The notes beneath the pieces are model-generated. The model ran no database searches. It was not told the DNA's origin and saw only the letters and a program-made list of their open reading frames with translations. DNA of 64,000 nt. It comes from SKVJ01 sp964578745 (GTDB lineage Bacteria; Chloroflexota; Dehalococcoidia; GIF9; AB-539-J10). Below are positions 16,667-24,655 of this stretch, piece after piece (the first letter of the stretch is position 1; each line of letters begins with the position of its first letter). The position numbers were made by a program, and so were the translations under genes. The stretch spans positions 1 through 64,000 of the forward strand of contig CAZODZ010000002.1 of the NCBI GenBank assembly GCA_964578745.1, written 5' to 3'.

Positions 16667-17614
16667 GTGAGTGAGCTATCCATCCCTACAGTGATATGTG
16701 TCCAGTCCGCTGGGTCGTATGGGCGTTTTGCCGCCGAACCGCTTGAGATTGGTTTCGGTGTGACCCTTGGCAATGCTATGAGACGCGTGCTGTTGAGTTC
16801 GTTGCCGGGCGCTGCAGTGACTTGGACGAAGATAGAGGGCGTGCAACACGAGTTCTCGACAATCCCACATGTGAGAGAGGACGTGCTCGAGTTTTTGCTC
16901 AACGTTAAGGAACTGCGGTTACGGCCGGTGACTCGCCAGGAAGGTAAGCTCTTTCTGGATGTTGAGGGCGAGGGCATTGTGTGTGCCGCGGATATCCAAA
17001 AGTCTGCCGATTTTGAGGTGGTCAATCCTGATCTCGTGTTGGCGAATCTTGATTCGGCTGAGGCAAAGCTTCACGTGGAATTCAACGTCGAGCTCGGCCG
17101 AGGTTACGTGCCAGCGTTGTCTGCTGAAGGGCTACCTGTAGGTGCCCTGCCGGTCGATGCGGTATTCTCGCCGGTTCGCAAGGCCAACTACGTGGTGGAA
17201 CCGATCAACCCGGGTGAGGAACGGAGCCCCGAACGGCTGGTTATGGAGGTCTGGACTGACGAGACCATAACCCCCTGGGAAGCGATTACACAGAGTGCAG
17301 ACATACTGATCCGCCAGTTTGCAGCTTTCAAAGGAGTAGAGGCGCCCACTGAGGAACAGGTGCGCCCGCCGTCTGGACTGGCCATCTCGCCGGAGCAGTA
17401 CAACATGCCGCTGACTGAGGTGGGTCTTTCAACTCGTGCGCACAACAGCTTGCGCCGCGGCGGCATCATGACCCTCGGCCAGTTGATCGAGAAGACCAGG
17501 GAGGGTTTGCCTCCTTTGCCTGGCTTCGGAGAGAAGTCTCAGACAGAGGTCGAGGAGCTTCTGACCAGTCTGGGTTATCCAATACCCGAGAAGACAAAGG
17601 GGAAGGCCAAGTGA
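16667..17614 (+). CDS. rpoA: DNA-directed RNA polymerase subunit alpha
   Basis: Scaffold for RNA polymerase assembly; the C-terminal domain contacts UP elements and activators. The 315-residue product has the N-terminal domain with GRFAAEPLEIGFGVTLGNAMRRVLLSSLPG, a linker, and the alpha-CTD (LTEVGLSTRAHNSLRRGGI). It starts at GTG 16667 after AGGGAGGA. The stop TGA overlaps the rplQ GTG start. Confidence 0.98.
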   Translation: MSELSIPTVICVQSAGSYGRFAAEPLEIGFGVTLGNAMRRVLLSSLPGAAVTWTKIEGVQHEFSTIPHVREDVLEFLLNVKELRLRPVTRQEGKLFLDVEGEGIVCAADIQKSADFEVVNPDLVLANLDSAEAKLHVEFNVELGRGYVPALSAEGLPVGALPVDAVFSPVRKANYVVEPINPGEERSPERLVMEVWTDETITPWEAITQSADILIRQFAAFKGVEAPTEEQVRPPSGLAISPEQYNMPLTEVGLSTRAHNSLRRGGIMTLGQLIEKTREGLPPLPGFGEKSQTEVEELLTSLGYPIPEKTKGKAK

Positions 17615-17964
17615 GACACCGGGTTTCAGGAAGAAAGCTTGATAGGCCCACGGAGCATCGGCTTGCGTTGTATCGGAACCAAGTCGCCGAACTCATTGAC
17701 CATGAAAAGATGGTGACAACGGTCGCGAAGGCCAAAGAGGTGAAGGGTCTCACAGAGCGGATGATCACGCTCGGCAAGGAAGGCAGTCTAGCGTCCAGAA
17801 GACGTGCGCAGCAGTTCATCACACAGGAGCGTGTGGTGAAGAAGGTCTTTGGAGACATTGCCAGACGCTATGCCAATCGGCCCGGCGGTTATGTTCGGCT
17901 GGTGCGCATAGGACCGCGTCACGGTGATGCTGCAGAGATGGCGCAGCTCGAGCTCGTGGAGTGA
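17611..17964 (+). CDS. rplQ: 50S ribosomal protein L17
   Basis: Exit-tunnel-region large-subunit protein. The 117-residue product begins MRHRVSGRKLDRPTEHRLAL and has the HEKMVTTVAKAKEVKGLTER and RPGGYVRLVRIGPRHGDAAEM segments. GTG start in a GTGA overlap with rpoA; its own stop overlaps the truA start in the same way. Confidence 0.98.
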   Translation: MRHRVSGRKLDRPTEHRLALYRNQVAELIDHEKMVTTVAKAKEVKGLTERMITLGKEGSLASRRRAQQFITQERVVKKVFGDIARRYANRPGGYVRLVRIGPRHGDAAEMAQLELVE

Positions 17965-18728
17965 CGTTTCAGAAGTATGCGGCGCTCGTCGAGTATGATG
18001 GTGCGCTGTTCCGGGGGTTCCAGATACAGGCGGAGGGTCGCACTGTCCAGGGAGAGATCGAGAAGGCGTTAAGGAACTTGACCGGGAGGGTGATCCGTGT
18101 CCAGGGGGCGAGCCGCACTGATTCTGGTGTGCATGCGGTTGGTCAGGTGATAAGTTTTTGGGTCCCGGGCGGATTTGAGGAGCGTACGATAGTGCGAGGT
18201 CTGAACCATTATTTGGCGGAGGACGTCTCCATTCGCGGAGTATGTCGGATTCATGATGACTTCGATGTCCGCCGTAGGGCGGTTGCTCGTCACTATCGTT
18301 ATGCAATCGTGAATGAAGATACTACGGTACCACCTTCCGTTCGACACATGGCGCTGCGTGTTAGACGGGCACTCGACGTGAGCCGTATGCGGGCTGCTGC
18401 CCGTGCGCTTGTCGGTGTGCACGATTTCTGTTCTTTTGCAACGTCCCTCGACGAGGCGGGTTCAACTGTGCGGCAGGTATATGAGGCGCGTGTCCTTGAC
18501 CATGGGAGCGTGATCGAGTTCTGGATTGCCGCCAATGCATTCCTGCGGCATCAGGTGCGTAATACCGTTGGCCAGCTGCTACAGGTAGGATTCGGTCGGA
18601 GTGGGGTTGAGGTGTTCCATGAGCTGGTGAACAGACCGCAGCGCGGGGCTGCTGGACCGGCCGCTGATGCCAGAGGACTATGCCTTGTCAAAGTGACGTA
18701 TGAGGCACCGCTGCAATTCGCTGCGTGA
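17961..18728 (+). CDS. truA: tRNA pseudouridine(38-40) synthase TruA
   Basis: Isomerises uridine to pseudouridine at positions 38-40 of tRNA anticodon arms. The 255-residue product has LVEYDGALFRGFQ, the catalytic motif ASRTDSGVHA with the nucleophilic Asp (around residue 54), and FLRHQVRNTVGQLLQVG. It starts at a GTG overlapping the rplQ stop and ends four bases into the region before rplM. Confidence 0.96.
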   Translation: MTFQKYAALVEYDGALFRGFQIQAEGRTVQGEIEKALRNLTGRVIRVQGASRTDSGVHAVGQVISFWVPGGFEERTIVRGLNHYLAEDVSIRGVCRIHDDFDVRRRAVARHYRYAIVNEDTTVPPSVRHMALRVRRALDVSRMRAAARALVGVHDFCSFATSLDEAGSTVRQVYEARVLDHGSVIEFWIAANAFLRHQVRNTVGQLLQVGFGRSGVEVFHELVNRPQRGAAGPAADARGLCLVKVTYEAPLQFAA

Positions 18729-18763
18729 TGCGGATGGGTGGCAGTGCACATGGAGATGAGTCG

Positions 18764-19195
18764 ATGCAGACGTACAGTCCGAAGCTGAAAGATATTGAGA
18801 GGGAGTGGCATGTGATTGATGCCGCTGGCAAGACTCCTGGCGAAGTTGCCACACGCGCAGCCGTGCTTCTCCGCGGAAAACATAAGCCTATATTTGCCCG
18901 GCATATCGACACGGGTGACTATGTTATTGTTCTCAACGCAGCCAGGGTTGTTGTCACGGGCAACAAGAAGACACAGAAGATATACTACCGACACTCGGGC
19001 TACCCCGGTGGATTGAGAGCTCCGACGCTCGAAGACGTGATGAGGAAGGACCCGAGGAGGGTGATAGAGCATGCTGTCAAAGGCATGCTCCCCAAGAATG
19101 CTCTGGGCCGTGCGATGTACCGCAGACTGCGCGTGTATGCCGGGGCAGAGCATCCTCACCAGGGTCAGCTTGCACAGAGAGAAGGTGAACGCTGA
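18764..19195 (+). CDS. rplM: 50S ribosomal protein L13
   Basis: Early-assembling large-subunit protein. The 143-residue product begins MQTYSPKLKDIEREWHVIDA and contains LGRLAS-like LLRGKHKP, YYRHSGYPGGLR and GMLPKNALGR motifs. ATG 18764 is chosen over an ATG at 18725 because it gives the family N-terminus and has GGAG eight bases upstream. rpsI starts at the base shared with its stop. Confidence 0.97.
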   Translation: MQTYSPKLKDIEREWHVIDAAGKTPGEVATRAAVLLRGKHKPIFARHIDTGDYVIVLNAARVVVTGNKKTQKIYYRHSGYPGGLRAPTLEDVMRKDPRRVIEHAVKGMLPKNALGRAMYRRLRVYAGAEHPHQGQLAQREGER

Positions 19196-19590
19196 TGGCC
19201 GATGCAGCTTATGTCTGGGGGACAGGTCGACGTAAGACCGCAATAGCGCAGGTCCGGCTGTATGCCGGTAATGGTGAGATCAATGTCAATGGCAAACCGC
19301 ACGCCGAAGTCTTTCCACGACTCGAACTCAGGCGTATGGTTGAGTCACCACTGCAGGTCACGGATCTTGCCGATAAGTTCCGTGTCGAAGTGAAGGTTCA
19401 AGGCGGTGGTATCAGTGCCCAAGCCGGTGCTATTCGACTCGGTATCGCTAGGGCACTTGTCCGGGAGAGTGTGGCTCTCAAGCCGATCCTGCGCAAAGAG
19501 GGGTTCCTGACACGGGACCCGCGTGTTAAGGAGCGCAAGAAACCCGGGCTGCGGCGCGCCCGCAAGGCTCCTCAGTACACCAAGCGGTAG
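19195..19590 (+). CDS. rpsI: 30S ribosomal protein S9
   Basis: Head protein whose C-terminal tail reaches the P-site tRNA. The 131-residue product has YVWGTGRRKTAIAQVRLY, QAGAIRLGIARALV and the C-terminal KKPGLRRARKAPQYTKR, ending in the conserved Lys-Arg. Last gene of the cluster; followed by a strong terminator. Confidence 0.98.
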   Translation: MADAAYVWGTGRRKTAIAQVRLYAGNGEINVNGKPHAEVFPRLELRRMVESPLQVTDLADKFRVEVKVQGGGISAQAGAIRLGIARALVRESVALKPILRKEGFLTRDPRVKERKKPGLRRARKAPQYTKR

Positions 19591-19627
19591 TCGTCCCCCA
19601 ACTACAGCCCTTGTGAAGAGGTGCTTC

Positions 19628-19669
19628 AGAAGGGTGGCAGCGGAACACAAGCTGCCACCCTTCTTTCTT
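19628..19669 (+). terminator. Intrinsic terminator of the ribosomal cluster
   Basis: A perfect 14-bp stem (left arm 19628-19641, right arm 19651-19664) with a nine-base loop, followed by TTCTT. It lies 38 bases after the rpsI stop and closes the plus-strand cluster. Confidence 0.9.
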
Positions 19670-20146
19670 ACGTGCGAACGCCACATTCAGCCTTCCTCGC
19701 AGCGCGGTGACCGTTGAGTGAACGGTGTCAATGACGTAACATGGTACTTGAAGCTGACAGACCTTCCTGATCCTGCTGATGCTGTGGCGCTGTGACAGAC
19801 ACGTCATCAAACAATGTTCTACATTCGTGCTGTACTTGATGGTGGTGTTGCAGTCGGGCAGTTGCAGGGCCTTCTGTCGAACTCCGGGTACGGGTGGGTT
19901 GGCTGAAGGGTGACCATGGTGGTAGTGTGTGCGCTTGCTGGTAAGCCGACGCTTGTGTACATGGAGCTTCCAATGGGCGTATATCGCTTCGACAGGATGG
20001 AGGGATACCCAGTGCACGTATCTGGAGGGGTGCGCAGAGAGCCTCGTTCTCCAGTTGGGGGGTCAGCCGCTCTTTTCTGTGGGTCTGAGAACAGCGCTGT
20101 AAAATCCGAGGGGGCGCGTACATGCCAGTCAAGGAGGGCCGTTTGT
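19670..20146. other. 477-base region with no recognised gene
   Basis: No family is recognised here. One plus-strand frame that continues into the downstream small gene is interrupted by only two stops from about 19737 to 20146, and reads like coding sequence around 19912-20060 (for example KPTLVYMELPMGVYR). It may be a decayed gene, but no homologue could be named. A TAAAAT at 20100-20105 could be the -10 element for the gene at 20147; no good -35 element is visible. Confidence 0.35.
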
Positions 20147-20452
20147 ATGGCAATTAATAAGCCATGGCTGAGATTTACACGTGAGAATGTTGAGAAGGCT
20201 CCTGATTGTCAGGGAATCTACGAGATATGCAGTCTCACCCCTGAGGGCAAGAGGCTCTGGCGATTGGGGAAGGTGCATAACCTCAGGCAGCGGCTTATTA
20301 CCCGCTTGACCGATCCACCGCCCCCTGAGAACTGCTACTTTCGCTACTTCGAAGCCGGGCTCTCCCATGACATTGACGTCCTTGCTGGCGCGCTCTTTGA
20401 CAGCTACACACGGCCAGCTCGAGAAGCCTGGGAAGAGGAAAATAAGCCCTAG
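20147..20452 (+). CDS. Small GIY-YIG-like protein, probably catalytically altered
   Basis: 101-residue protein starting at an ATG nine bases after AAGGAGG. It resembles a compact GIY-YIG nuclease domain: GIYEI at residues 23-27, then RLGKVHNLRQRL at 39-50 in the place of the usual YIGxxxxLxxRL, and an acidic end ARE-AWEEENKP in the place of the Glu/Pro-Asn motif. The second motif has Arg-Leu-Gly instead of Tyr-Ile-Gly, so one usual active-site Tyr is missing. It stands alone between the ribosomal cluster and tRNA-Ile. Function is unknown. Confidence 0.55.
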   Translation: MAINKPWLRFTRENVEKAPDCQGIYEICSLTPEGKRLWRLGKVHNLRQRLITRLTDPPPPENCYFRYFEAGLSHDIDVLAGALFDSYTRPAREAWEEENKP

Positions 20453-20493
20453 CAGGTCTCGCACCTCTCTGTGCGGATTACAGAGAAGGAAAA

Positions 20494-20567
20494 TGGGCCA
20501 TTGTGGACTCGAACCACAGACCCCGGTCTTATCAGGACCGTGCTCTAGCCGACTGAGCTAATGGCCC
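20494..20567 (-). tRNA. tRNA-Ile (anticodon GAT)
   Basis: Read on the minus strand, the sequence folds as a tRNA: acceptor GGGCCAT/ATGGCCC, D-arm with AGCTCAGTCGG-TAGAGC, anticodon loop CTGATAA giving GAT, and a T-arm with GGTTCGAGTCC. The discriminator base is A and the 3' CCA is not encoded, so the CCA-adding enzyme at 54515-56068 would be needed. It lies downstream of the decarboxylase operon on the same strand. Confidence 0.95.
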
Positions 20568-20576
20568 GACGTTTAT

Positions 20577-20606
20577 ACTATAGCGTGTTCGGGGCAGCAG
20601 CTGCAA
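20577..20606 (-). promoter_or_regulatory. Putative promoter of tRNA-Ile
   Basis: On the minus strand, TTGCAG (20606-20601), an 18-base spacer and TATAGT (20582-20577) lie just upstream of the tRNA. Transcription would start a few bases before the mature 5' end. The element would allow expression independent of the decarboxylase operon. Confidence 0.5.
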
Positions 20607-20625
20607 GATGTGTGTATGCAGGTGT

Positions 20626-20850
20626 CTACGCTTCCTCTATCGAGACAAGGTTATCGCCGATCTGGACGCTTGTCTCGGGTGAGACCATCACCTCGATAAC
20701 AGTCCCATCCGTCGTTGCCACTATCTCGTTTTCCATTTTCATGGCTTCGATGGTAAGGAGAAGGTCCCCTTCCTTGACCTTTTGACCAGCGGTAACCTTG
20801 ACGCTCAGAACCTTGCCTGGCAGGGGTGAGGTAATGACTTCTGTCGCCAC
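20626..20850 (-). CDS. Biotin carrier subunit of sodium-pumping decarboxylase
   Basis: 74-residue free-standing biotinyl domain with the biotinylation motif EAMKM (Lys at about residue 38), SPLPGKV at the start and VQIGDNLVSIEE at the end. In decarboxylase sodium pumps of the methylmalonyl-CoA type, this subunit carries CO2 from the carboxyltransferase to the membrane subunit. There is no Ala/Pro-rich linker, so this is a minimal version. It is last in the minus-strand operon with the alpha, beta and small membrane subunits. Confidence 0.9.
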   Translation of the reverse strand: MATEVITSPLPGKVLSVKVTAGQKVKEGDLLLTIEAMKMENEIVATTDGTVIEVMVSPETSVQIGDNLVSIEEA

Positions 20851-20881
20851 GATATCTTTTCCTCCAGTGCGTATTGCTCAA

Positions 20882-22444
20882 TCAGAGCGGTATGTTGCCA
20901 TGTCGCTTCTCAGGAAGTGTCTCTCGTTTGTCTTCGAGAATGGTGAAAGTCTGTGCGAGTTTGACCCTGGTCTCCTGCGGGTCGATGACGTCGTCTACGG
21001 AGCCGCGCTCGGCGGCCCTGTACGGATTGGAGAAGAACTCTTGGTATTCCGCGATCCGCCTCGCACGGACTTCAGCAGGGTTCTCGGCGTTCTTGATCTC
21101 CCGTGCGAAGATAATCTCGGCTGCGCCGCTTGCGCCCATGACCGCGATCTCGGCCGATGGATACGCAAGGACTACGTCAGCTCCAAGGTACTTTGAGCAC
21201 ATGCCAACGTATGCCCCCCCATAGGCCTTGCGCAGGATCAGCGTCACCTTGGGGACGGTAGCCTCAGAGTAGACATACAACAACTTGGCACCGTGCCTGA
21301 TAATTCCGCCGTGCTCCTGGACCGTACCTGGCATGTAGCCCGGAACATCGACGAGCGTCAGCAACGGGATGTTGAAGCAATCGCAGAATCGTATGAAGCG
21401 CGACGCCTTGTCAGATGCGTTGATATCAATAACGCCAGCCATGAACTTTGCCTGGTTGGCTATGATACCGATTGTCTTCCCTCCAAGATGGGCGAAGCCA
21501 ACGACGATATTGGTAGCGAAATACTTGTGCACCTCAAGGAATTGCCCTTCATCCACAATCCTCGTGATGATCTCTCTCACGTCGTATGGCTTGTTGGGGT
21601 CTGCGGGCACCACGTCACGCAGCGCAGGCTCAAGGCGAGTCACAGGGTCGGCTGAAACAGACTGTGGCGGCCGCTCGCGATAGTTTTGAGGGATATATGA
21701 CAGCAGTTGACGCACCGTCTCGATCGCGCCGACGTCGTCGGGCGCAAGAAAATGCGCGACGCCGCTCTTCTGGTTGTGTACCAATCCGCCGCCGAGTTGT
21801 TCGTGGGTGACTTCTTCGGATAGGACGCTCTTCACCACGGCTGGCCCAGTGATATACATGGTGCTGGATTTGCGTGTCATGATGATGAAATCGGTAATTG
21901 CGGGAGAATACACTGCTCCCCCCGCTGTAGGTCCCAGAATCACCGAAATCTGCGGAATTACGCCCGATGAGCGTGAGTTTCGGAAAAATATCCTTCCGTA
22001 TCCATCCAGAGCGTCGACACCCTCCTGGATGCGTGCTCCACCCGAGTCAAGAAGGGCGATACAGGGTATGCCTGTTTGAAGTGCGAGGTCCTGCGTCCGC
22101 GCGATCTTTAGCGCATGAGTCTCCCCAAGCGAGCCGCCCATTACGGTGAAGTCTTGCGCGTACAACGCGACCTTTCTACCGTTGACAGTACCGACACCAG
22201 TGACGACGCCGTCTGCTGGAAGTTCCATCTTGTCGAGGTCGTAGTACGTAGACCGGGTGCGCATGAACGCGTCGTATTCGACGAAGGATCCTTCATCGAC
22301 CAGCAAAGCCACGCGTTCGCGGGCGGTGAGCTTTCCTTTCTCGTGCTGCGCTTCAACCCGTTCTGGACCGCCATGAGCGTAGATGGCCGCGCGTTTCTGC
22401 TGCAGTTGCTCCAGCTTGCTCAATTCTCCGTTCCTGTCTGCCAT
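20882..22444 (-). CDS. mmdA: Acyl-CoA carboxyltransferase, alpha subunit of a methylmalonyl-CoA decarboxylase type
   Basis: 520-residue carboxyltransferase of the propionyl-CoA carboxylase beta / MmdA family. It has the two crotonase-like halves, with GGARIQEGVDALDGYG and GPTAGGAVYSPAITDF in the first and DVPGYMPGTVQEHGGIIRHGAKLLY and AYGGAYVGMCSK in the second, both needed for CoA-ester and biotin binding. ATG 22444 follows GGAGGTGA. Because the operon also has a sodium-translocating beta subunit, decarboxylation of methylmalonyl-CoA (or a related acyl-CoA) coupled to Na+ export is the likely role. Substrate is inferred, not shown. Confidence 0.88.
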   Translation of the reverse strand: MADRNGELSKLEQLQQKRAAIYAHGGPERVEAQHEKGKLTARERVALLVDEGSFVEYDAFMRTRSTYYDLDKMELPADGVVTGVGTVNGRKVALYAQDFTVMGGSLGETHALKIARTQDLALQTGIPCIALLDSGGARIQEGVDALDGYGRIFFRNSRSSGVIPQISVILGPTAGGAVYSPAITDFIIMTRKSSTMYITGPAVVKSVLSEEVTHEQLGGGLVHNQKSGVAHFLAPDDVGAIETVRQLLSYIPQNYRERPPQSVSADPVTRLEPALRDVVPADPNKPYDVREIITRIVDEGQFLEVHKYFATNIVVGFAHLGGKTIGIIANQAKFMAGVIDINASDKASRFIRFCDCFNIPLLTLVDVPGYMPGTVQEHGGIIRHGAKLLYVYSEATVPKVTLILRKAYGGAYVGMCSKYLGADVVLAYPSAEIAVMGASGAAEIIFAREIKNAENPAEVRARRIAEYQEFFSNPYRAAERGSVDDVIDPQETRVKLAQTFTILEDKRETLPEKRHGNIPL

Positions 22445-22499
22445 ACTGTCACCTCCTCGTGATATGTGGTGAGGCACGAGCGCCCCCGCCTCCGCCTTC

Positions 22500-23855
22500 C
22501 TAACCAAGTATGCCCAGGAACACACCACCTGCAATAGCTGCACCGATGGCTCCTGCCACATTGGGGCCCATGGCGTGCATCAGGAGAAAGTTCCGCGGAT
22601 TCTCTTTCTGGCCGAGCACCTGCACGACACGCGCGGACATCGGCACCGCCGAGACACCTGCTGCCCCAATCATTGGGTTGATCTTCTCTTTCGAGAAGAG
22701 GTTCATGAACTTGGCTAGCAATACGCCTGCCCCGGCTGCACTTGCGAACGCGACGACGCCCAGCACAAGGACAAGCAGCGTACGGGGTTGAAGGAAGTTT
22801 TCCGCAGGCATGCTGGCGCCGATGGCAAGTGTCAGGAATATCGTGAGAATGTCGACCAGTCCATCCTGTGCCGTATTGCTCAGGCGTTCAACGACGCCTG
22901 ATTCGCGGAATAGATTGCCCACCATGAACAGCCCTATCAACGGTGCTGATGAAGGGACGAAGAGGATCACGACAATCGTAGTAATAATCGGGAACAATAT
23001 CTTCTCTTGTTTGCTCACGGGTCGCAGCTGCGGCTTCATGTAAATCTTGCGCTCTTCCTTCGTCGTGAGCAGCCGGATGACGGGTGGTAGGATAACGGGT
23101 ACTAGGGCCATGTATGAATAGCACGCCACGGCGGTCGCGCCGATGATTTGTGGCGCGAGAACGGAGGTAACGTATATCGTGGTGGGGCCTTCCGCTCCGC
23201 CTATGATCCCGATCGAGGCGGCCTCTGGCATGGTGAACCCGCTGAGCAGCGCCAGGAAGAAGGCGAAATACACACCGAACTGGGCTGCAGCGCCGAGAAG
23301 GAGCGTCTTTGGGTTTGCCAGCATCGGCCCGAAATCAGTAAGGGCGCCGAGACAGAGGAACATGAGTGGAGGCAGAATCTGCCACATTACACCGTATTGA
23401 AAGATCCTCGCCAGAATGCCGACAGGGGATGTCGGGTGCTGGCTCTGGTCTGTTTGTTCTTGAGTGAGGATTCGTGCGATCGTCTGGCCTTTTTCGACTT
23501 CGTCACCCTCATTGACCATCCATTTATCAACCCGGCCGAACACTGGTGCCGGGATGGTGCTCGTGGTGGTGCCTGATTCGATTGTGACAAGCGTGGTGCC
23601 TTTGCTGAAGCGCGTGACCTCTTCAGTGTCGATGCTTACCACAGTCCCAGCCACAGGAGACTCCAGGTTGAGGGCGTAGTCCATCGTTCCACCGAGTGGC
23701 AGGTTTACGAGTATCATGCCGAACCCGATTGGCAAGAGAAGCAGAGGTTCCATCTTCTTGGAGATGGCGAGGTAGATGAGGAGTCCGCCGATGGCTAGCA
23801 TGACAGCATTTCCCCAGAAGAAATGCTGCAAGCCACTTTCTAGTAGACCAAACAC
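22500..23855 (-). CDS. mmdB: Sodium-translocating decarboxylase beta subunit with an inserted biotinyl-like domain
   Basis: 451-residue membrane protein of the OadB/MmdB/GcdB family. It has the family segments EPLLLLPIGFGM, GALTDFGP-LANPKTLLLGAAAQFG, YSYMALVP and INPMIGAAGVSAVPMSARV. The start used is GTG 23855, six bases after GGAGGA; a GTG at 23885 would add ten residues. Two features are odd. Residues 57-147, after the first hydrophobic segments, hold a beta-rich domain resembling a biotinyl/lipoyl domain, but with ESGTT where EAMKM would be. The Na+-site motif GGADGPT reads GGAEGPT (Glu222). Confidence 0.9.
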   Translation of the reverse strand: MFGLLESGLQHFFWGNAVMLAIGGLLIYLAISKKMEPLLLLPIGFGMILVNLPLGGTMDYALNLESPVAGTVVSIDTEEVTRFSKGTTLVTIESGTTTSTIPAPVFGRVDKWMVNEGDEVEKGQTIARILTQEQTDQSQHPTSPVGILARIFQYGVMWQILPPLMFLCLGALTDFGPMLANPKTLLLGAAAQFGVYFAFFLALLSGFTMPEAASIGIIGGAEGPTTIYVTSVLAPQIIGATAVACYSYMALVPVILPPVIRLLTTKEERKIYMKPQLRPVSKQEKILFPIITTIVVILFVPSSAPLIGLFMVGNLFRESGVVERLSNTAQDGLVDILTIFLTLAIGASMPAENFLQPRTLLVLVLGVVAFASAAGAGVLLAKFMNLFSKEKINPMIGAAGVSAVPMSARVVQVLGQKENPRNFLLMHAMGPNVAGAIGAAIAGGVFLGILG

Positions 23856-23919
23856 GTCAAGTCCTCCGTGAATGAGGTGTGCCACAGTGTGGCATTGTCA
23901 TGAGCAGCCACACGGATGC

Positions 23920-24060
23920 TCAGTCTTTGCTCTTCTCTCTTGTGGTCTGGGTCGCGATGCGCGAGCCCACAGTGATGAGTGCCGCAAGGATGACCAGCAG
24001 AAGGAACACCATTCCGAAGCCGCCAGCGGCAATCTGGATCGCGAAATCCCAATCTATCAT
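23920..24060 (-). CDS. Small membrane subunit (OadG/MmdD type) of the decarboxylase pump
   Basis: 46-codon gene upstream of the beta subunit. The product has one hydrophobic segment (residues 9-32, GGFGMVFLLLVILAALITV) and a short polar tail ending in EKSKD. It matches the compact N-terminal membrane anchor of OadG/MmdD subunits, although these are usually about 80 residues or more. It is first in the operon oadG-like, beta, alpha, biotin carrier. The assignment rests on position and topology as much as on sequence. Confidence 0.7.
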   Translation of the reverse strand: MIDWDFAIQIAAGGFGMVFLLLVILAALITVGSRIATQTTREKSKD

Positions 24061-24139
24061 GTTTCAGTACCTAGTGGGTCGGCGGAAGGCTGTAACTCAG
24101 ATCGTCTCAGCCTGACAGCCCCCCGCTTTGTGGCCTAAT

Positions 24140-24148
24140 AGTGTACCA
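24140..24148 (-). promoter_or_regulatory. Putative extended -10 promoter of the decarboxylase operon
   Basis: Minus-strand TGG-TACACT between the recX stop and the small membrane subunit. It matches an extended -10 element and gives a leader of roughly 70 bases. The same TGG-TA pattern occurs upstream of dnaE, phzF and ligA. Confidence 0.4.
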
Positions 24149-24162
24149 TGCCGCCCCTGTCG

Positions 24163-24636
24163 CTACGAGACATCTTCCGGGCTTCTCACGCTGGACAGCG
24201 TTCTGGCGACCGTAGAGTGTGTGAACCCGCGGTTGTACAGATAGCGCGAGAGGCGTCGTACGAACGTCTCATGTTGCAGTCCTGTCATCGAGGCCGCCTT
24301 GTGTCGGGCCAGTTCAAGCGCGACTACGTCATCGTCTATCCCTTCCGTCAAGCGGTCAGCCAGCTCCGGTGCAATGCCCTTATCCCTGAGTTCCTTGCGG
24401 ATGAGCCGTCTACTTCTAGGTCTGAAGGCCTGGCGGCTTTCACTCCACGACCTGGCAAACGCGTCATCGTCAAGAAGGCCCTGCTGCAGAAGTCTGCTGA
24501 TGGCTTCTTCGACTACCCTCGTCGGGAATCCTGCTGCCTGTAGGCTCCTCCTGATTTCGGCAGTACTGCGCATGCGGTGCTGCAGCAGCCTGTAGGAACG
24601 TTCCATCGCTTGTTCTATTCCGTGTCGTGGGGCCAT
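24163..24636 (-). CDS. recX: Regulatory protein RecX
   Basis: 157-residue RecX-type modulator that binds RecA filaments and usually inhibits them. It is all-helical and has the family pattern of three-helix repeats, with RRSLQAAGF, GLLDDDAFARSW and RRLIRKELRDKGI near residues 30-90. It lies 19 bases after recA on the same strand, the common arrangement. The start at 24636 is the best guess; an earlier start inside the recA 3' end (24690) is possible. Confidence 0.88.
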   Translation of the reverse strand: MAPRHGIEQAMERSYRLLQHRMRSTAEIRRSLQAAGFPTRVVEEAISRLLQQGLLDDDAFARSWSESRQAFRPRSRRLIRKELRDKGIAPELADRLTEGIDDDVVALELARHKAASMTGLQHETFVRRLSRYLYNRGFTHSTVARTLSSVRSPEDVS

Positions 24637-24655
24637 TAGACAAGATGGTGTGCGA

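Noticed and set aside
23855..23885. GTG at 23885 as start of the decarboxylase beta subunit
   Set aside because: GTG at 23855 has a good Shine-Dalgarno sequence at correct spacing; the upstream one does not.
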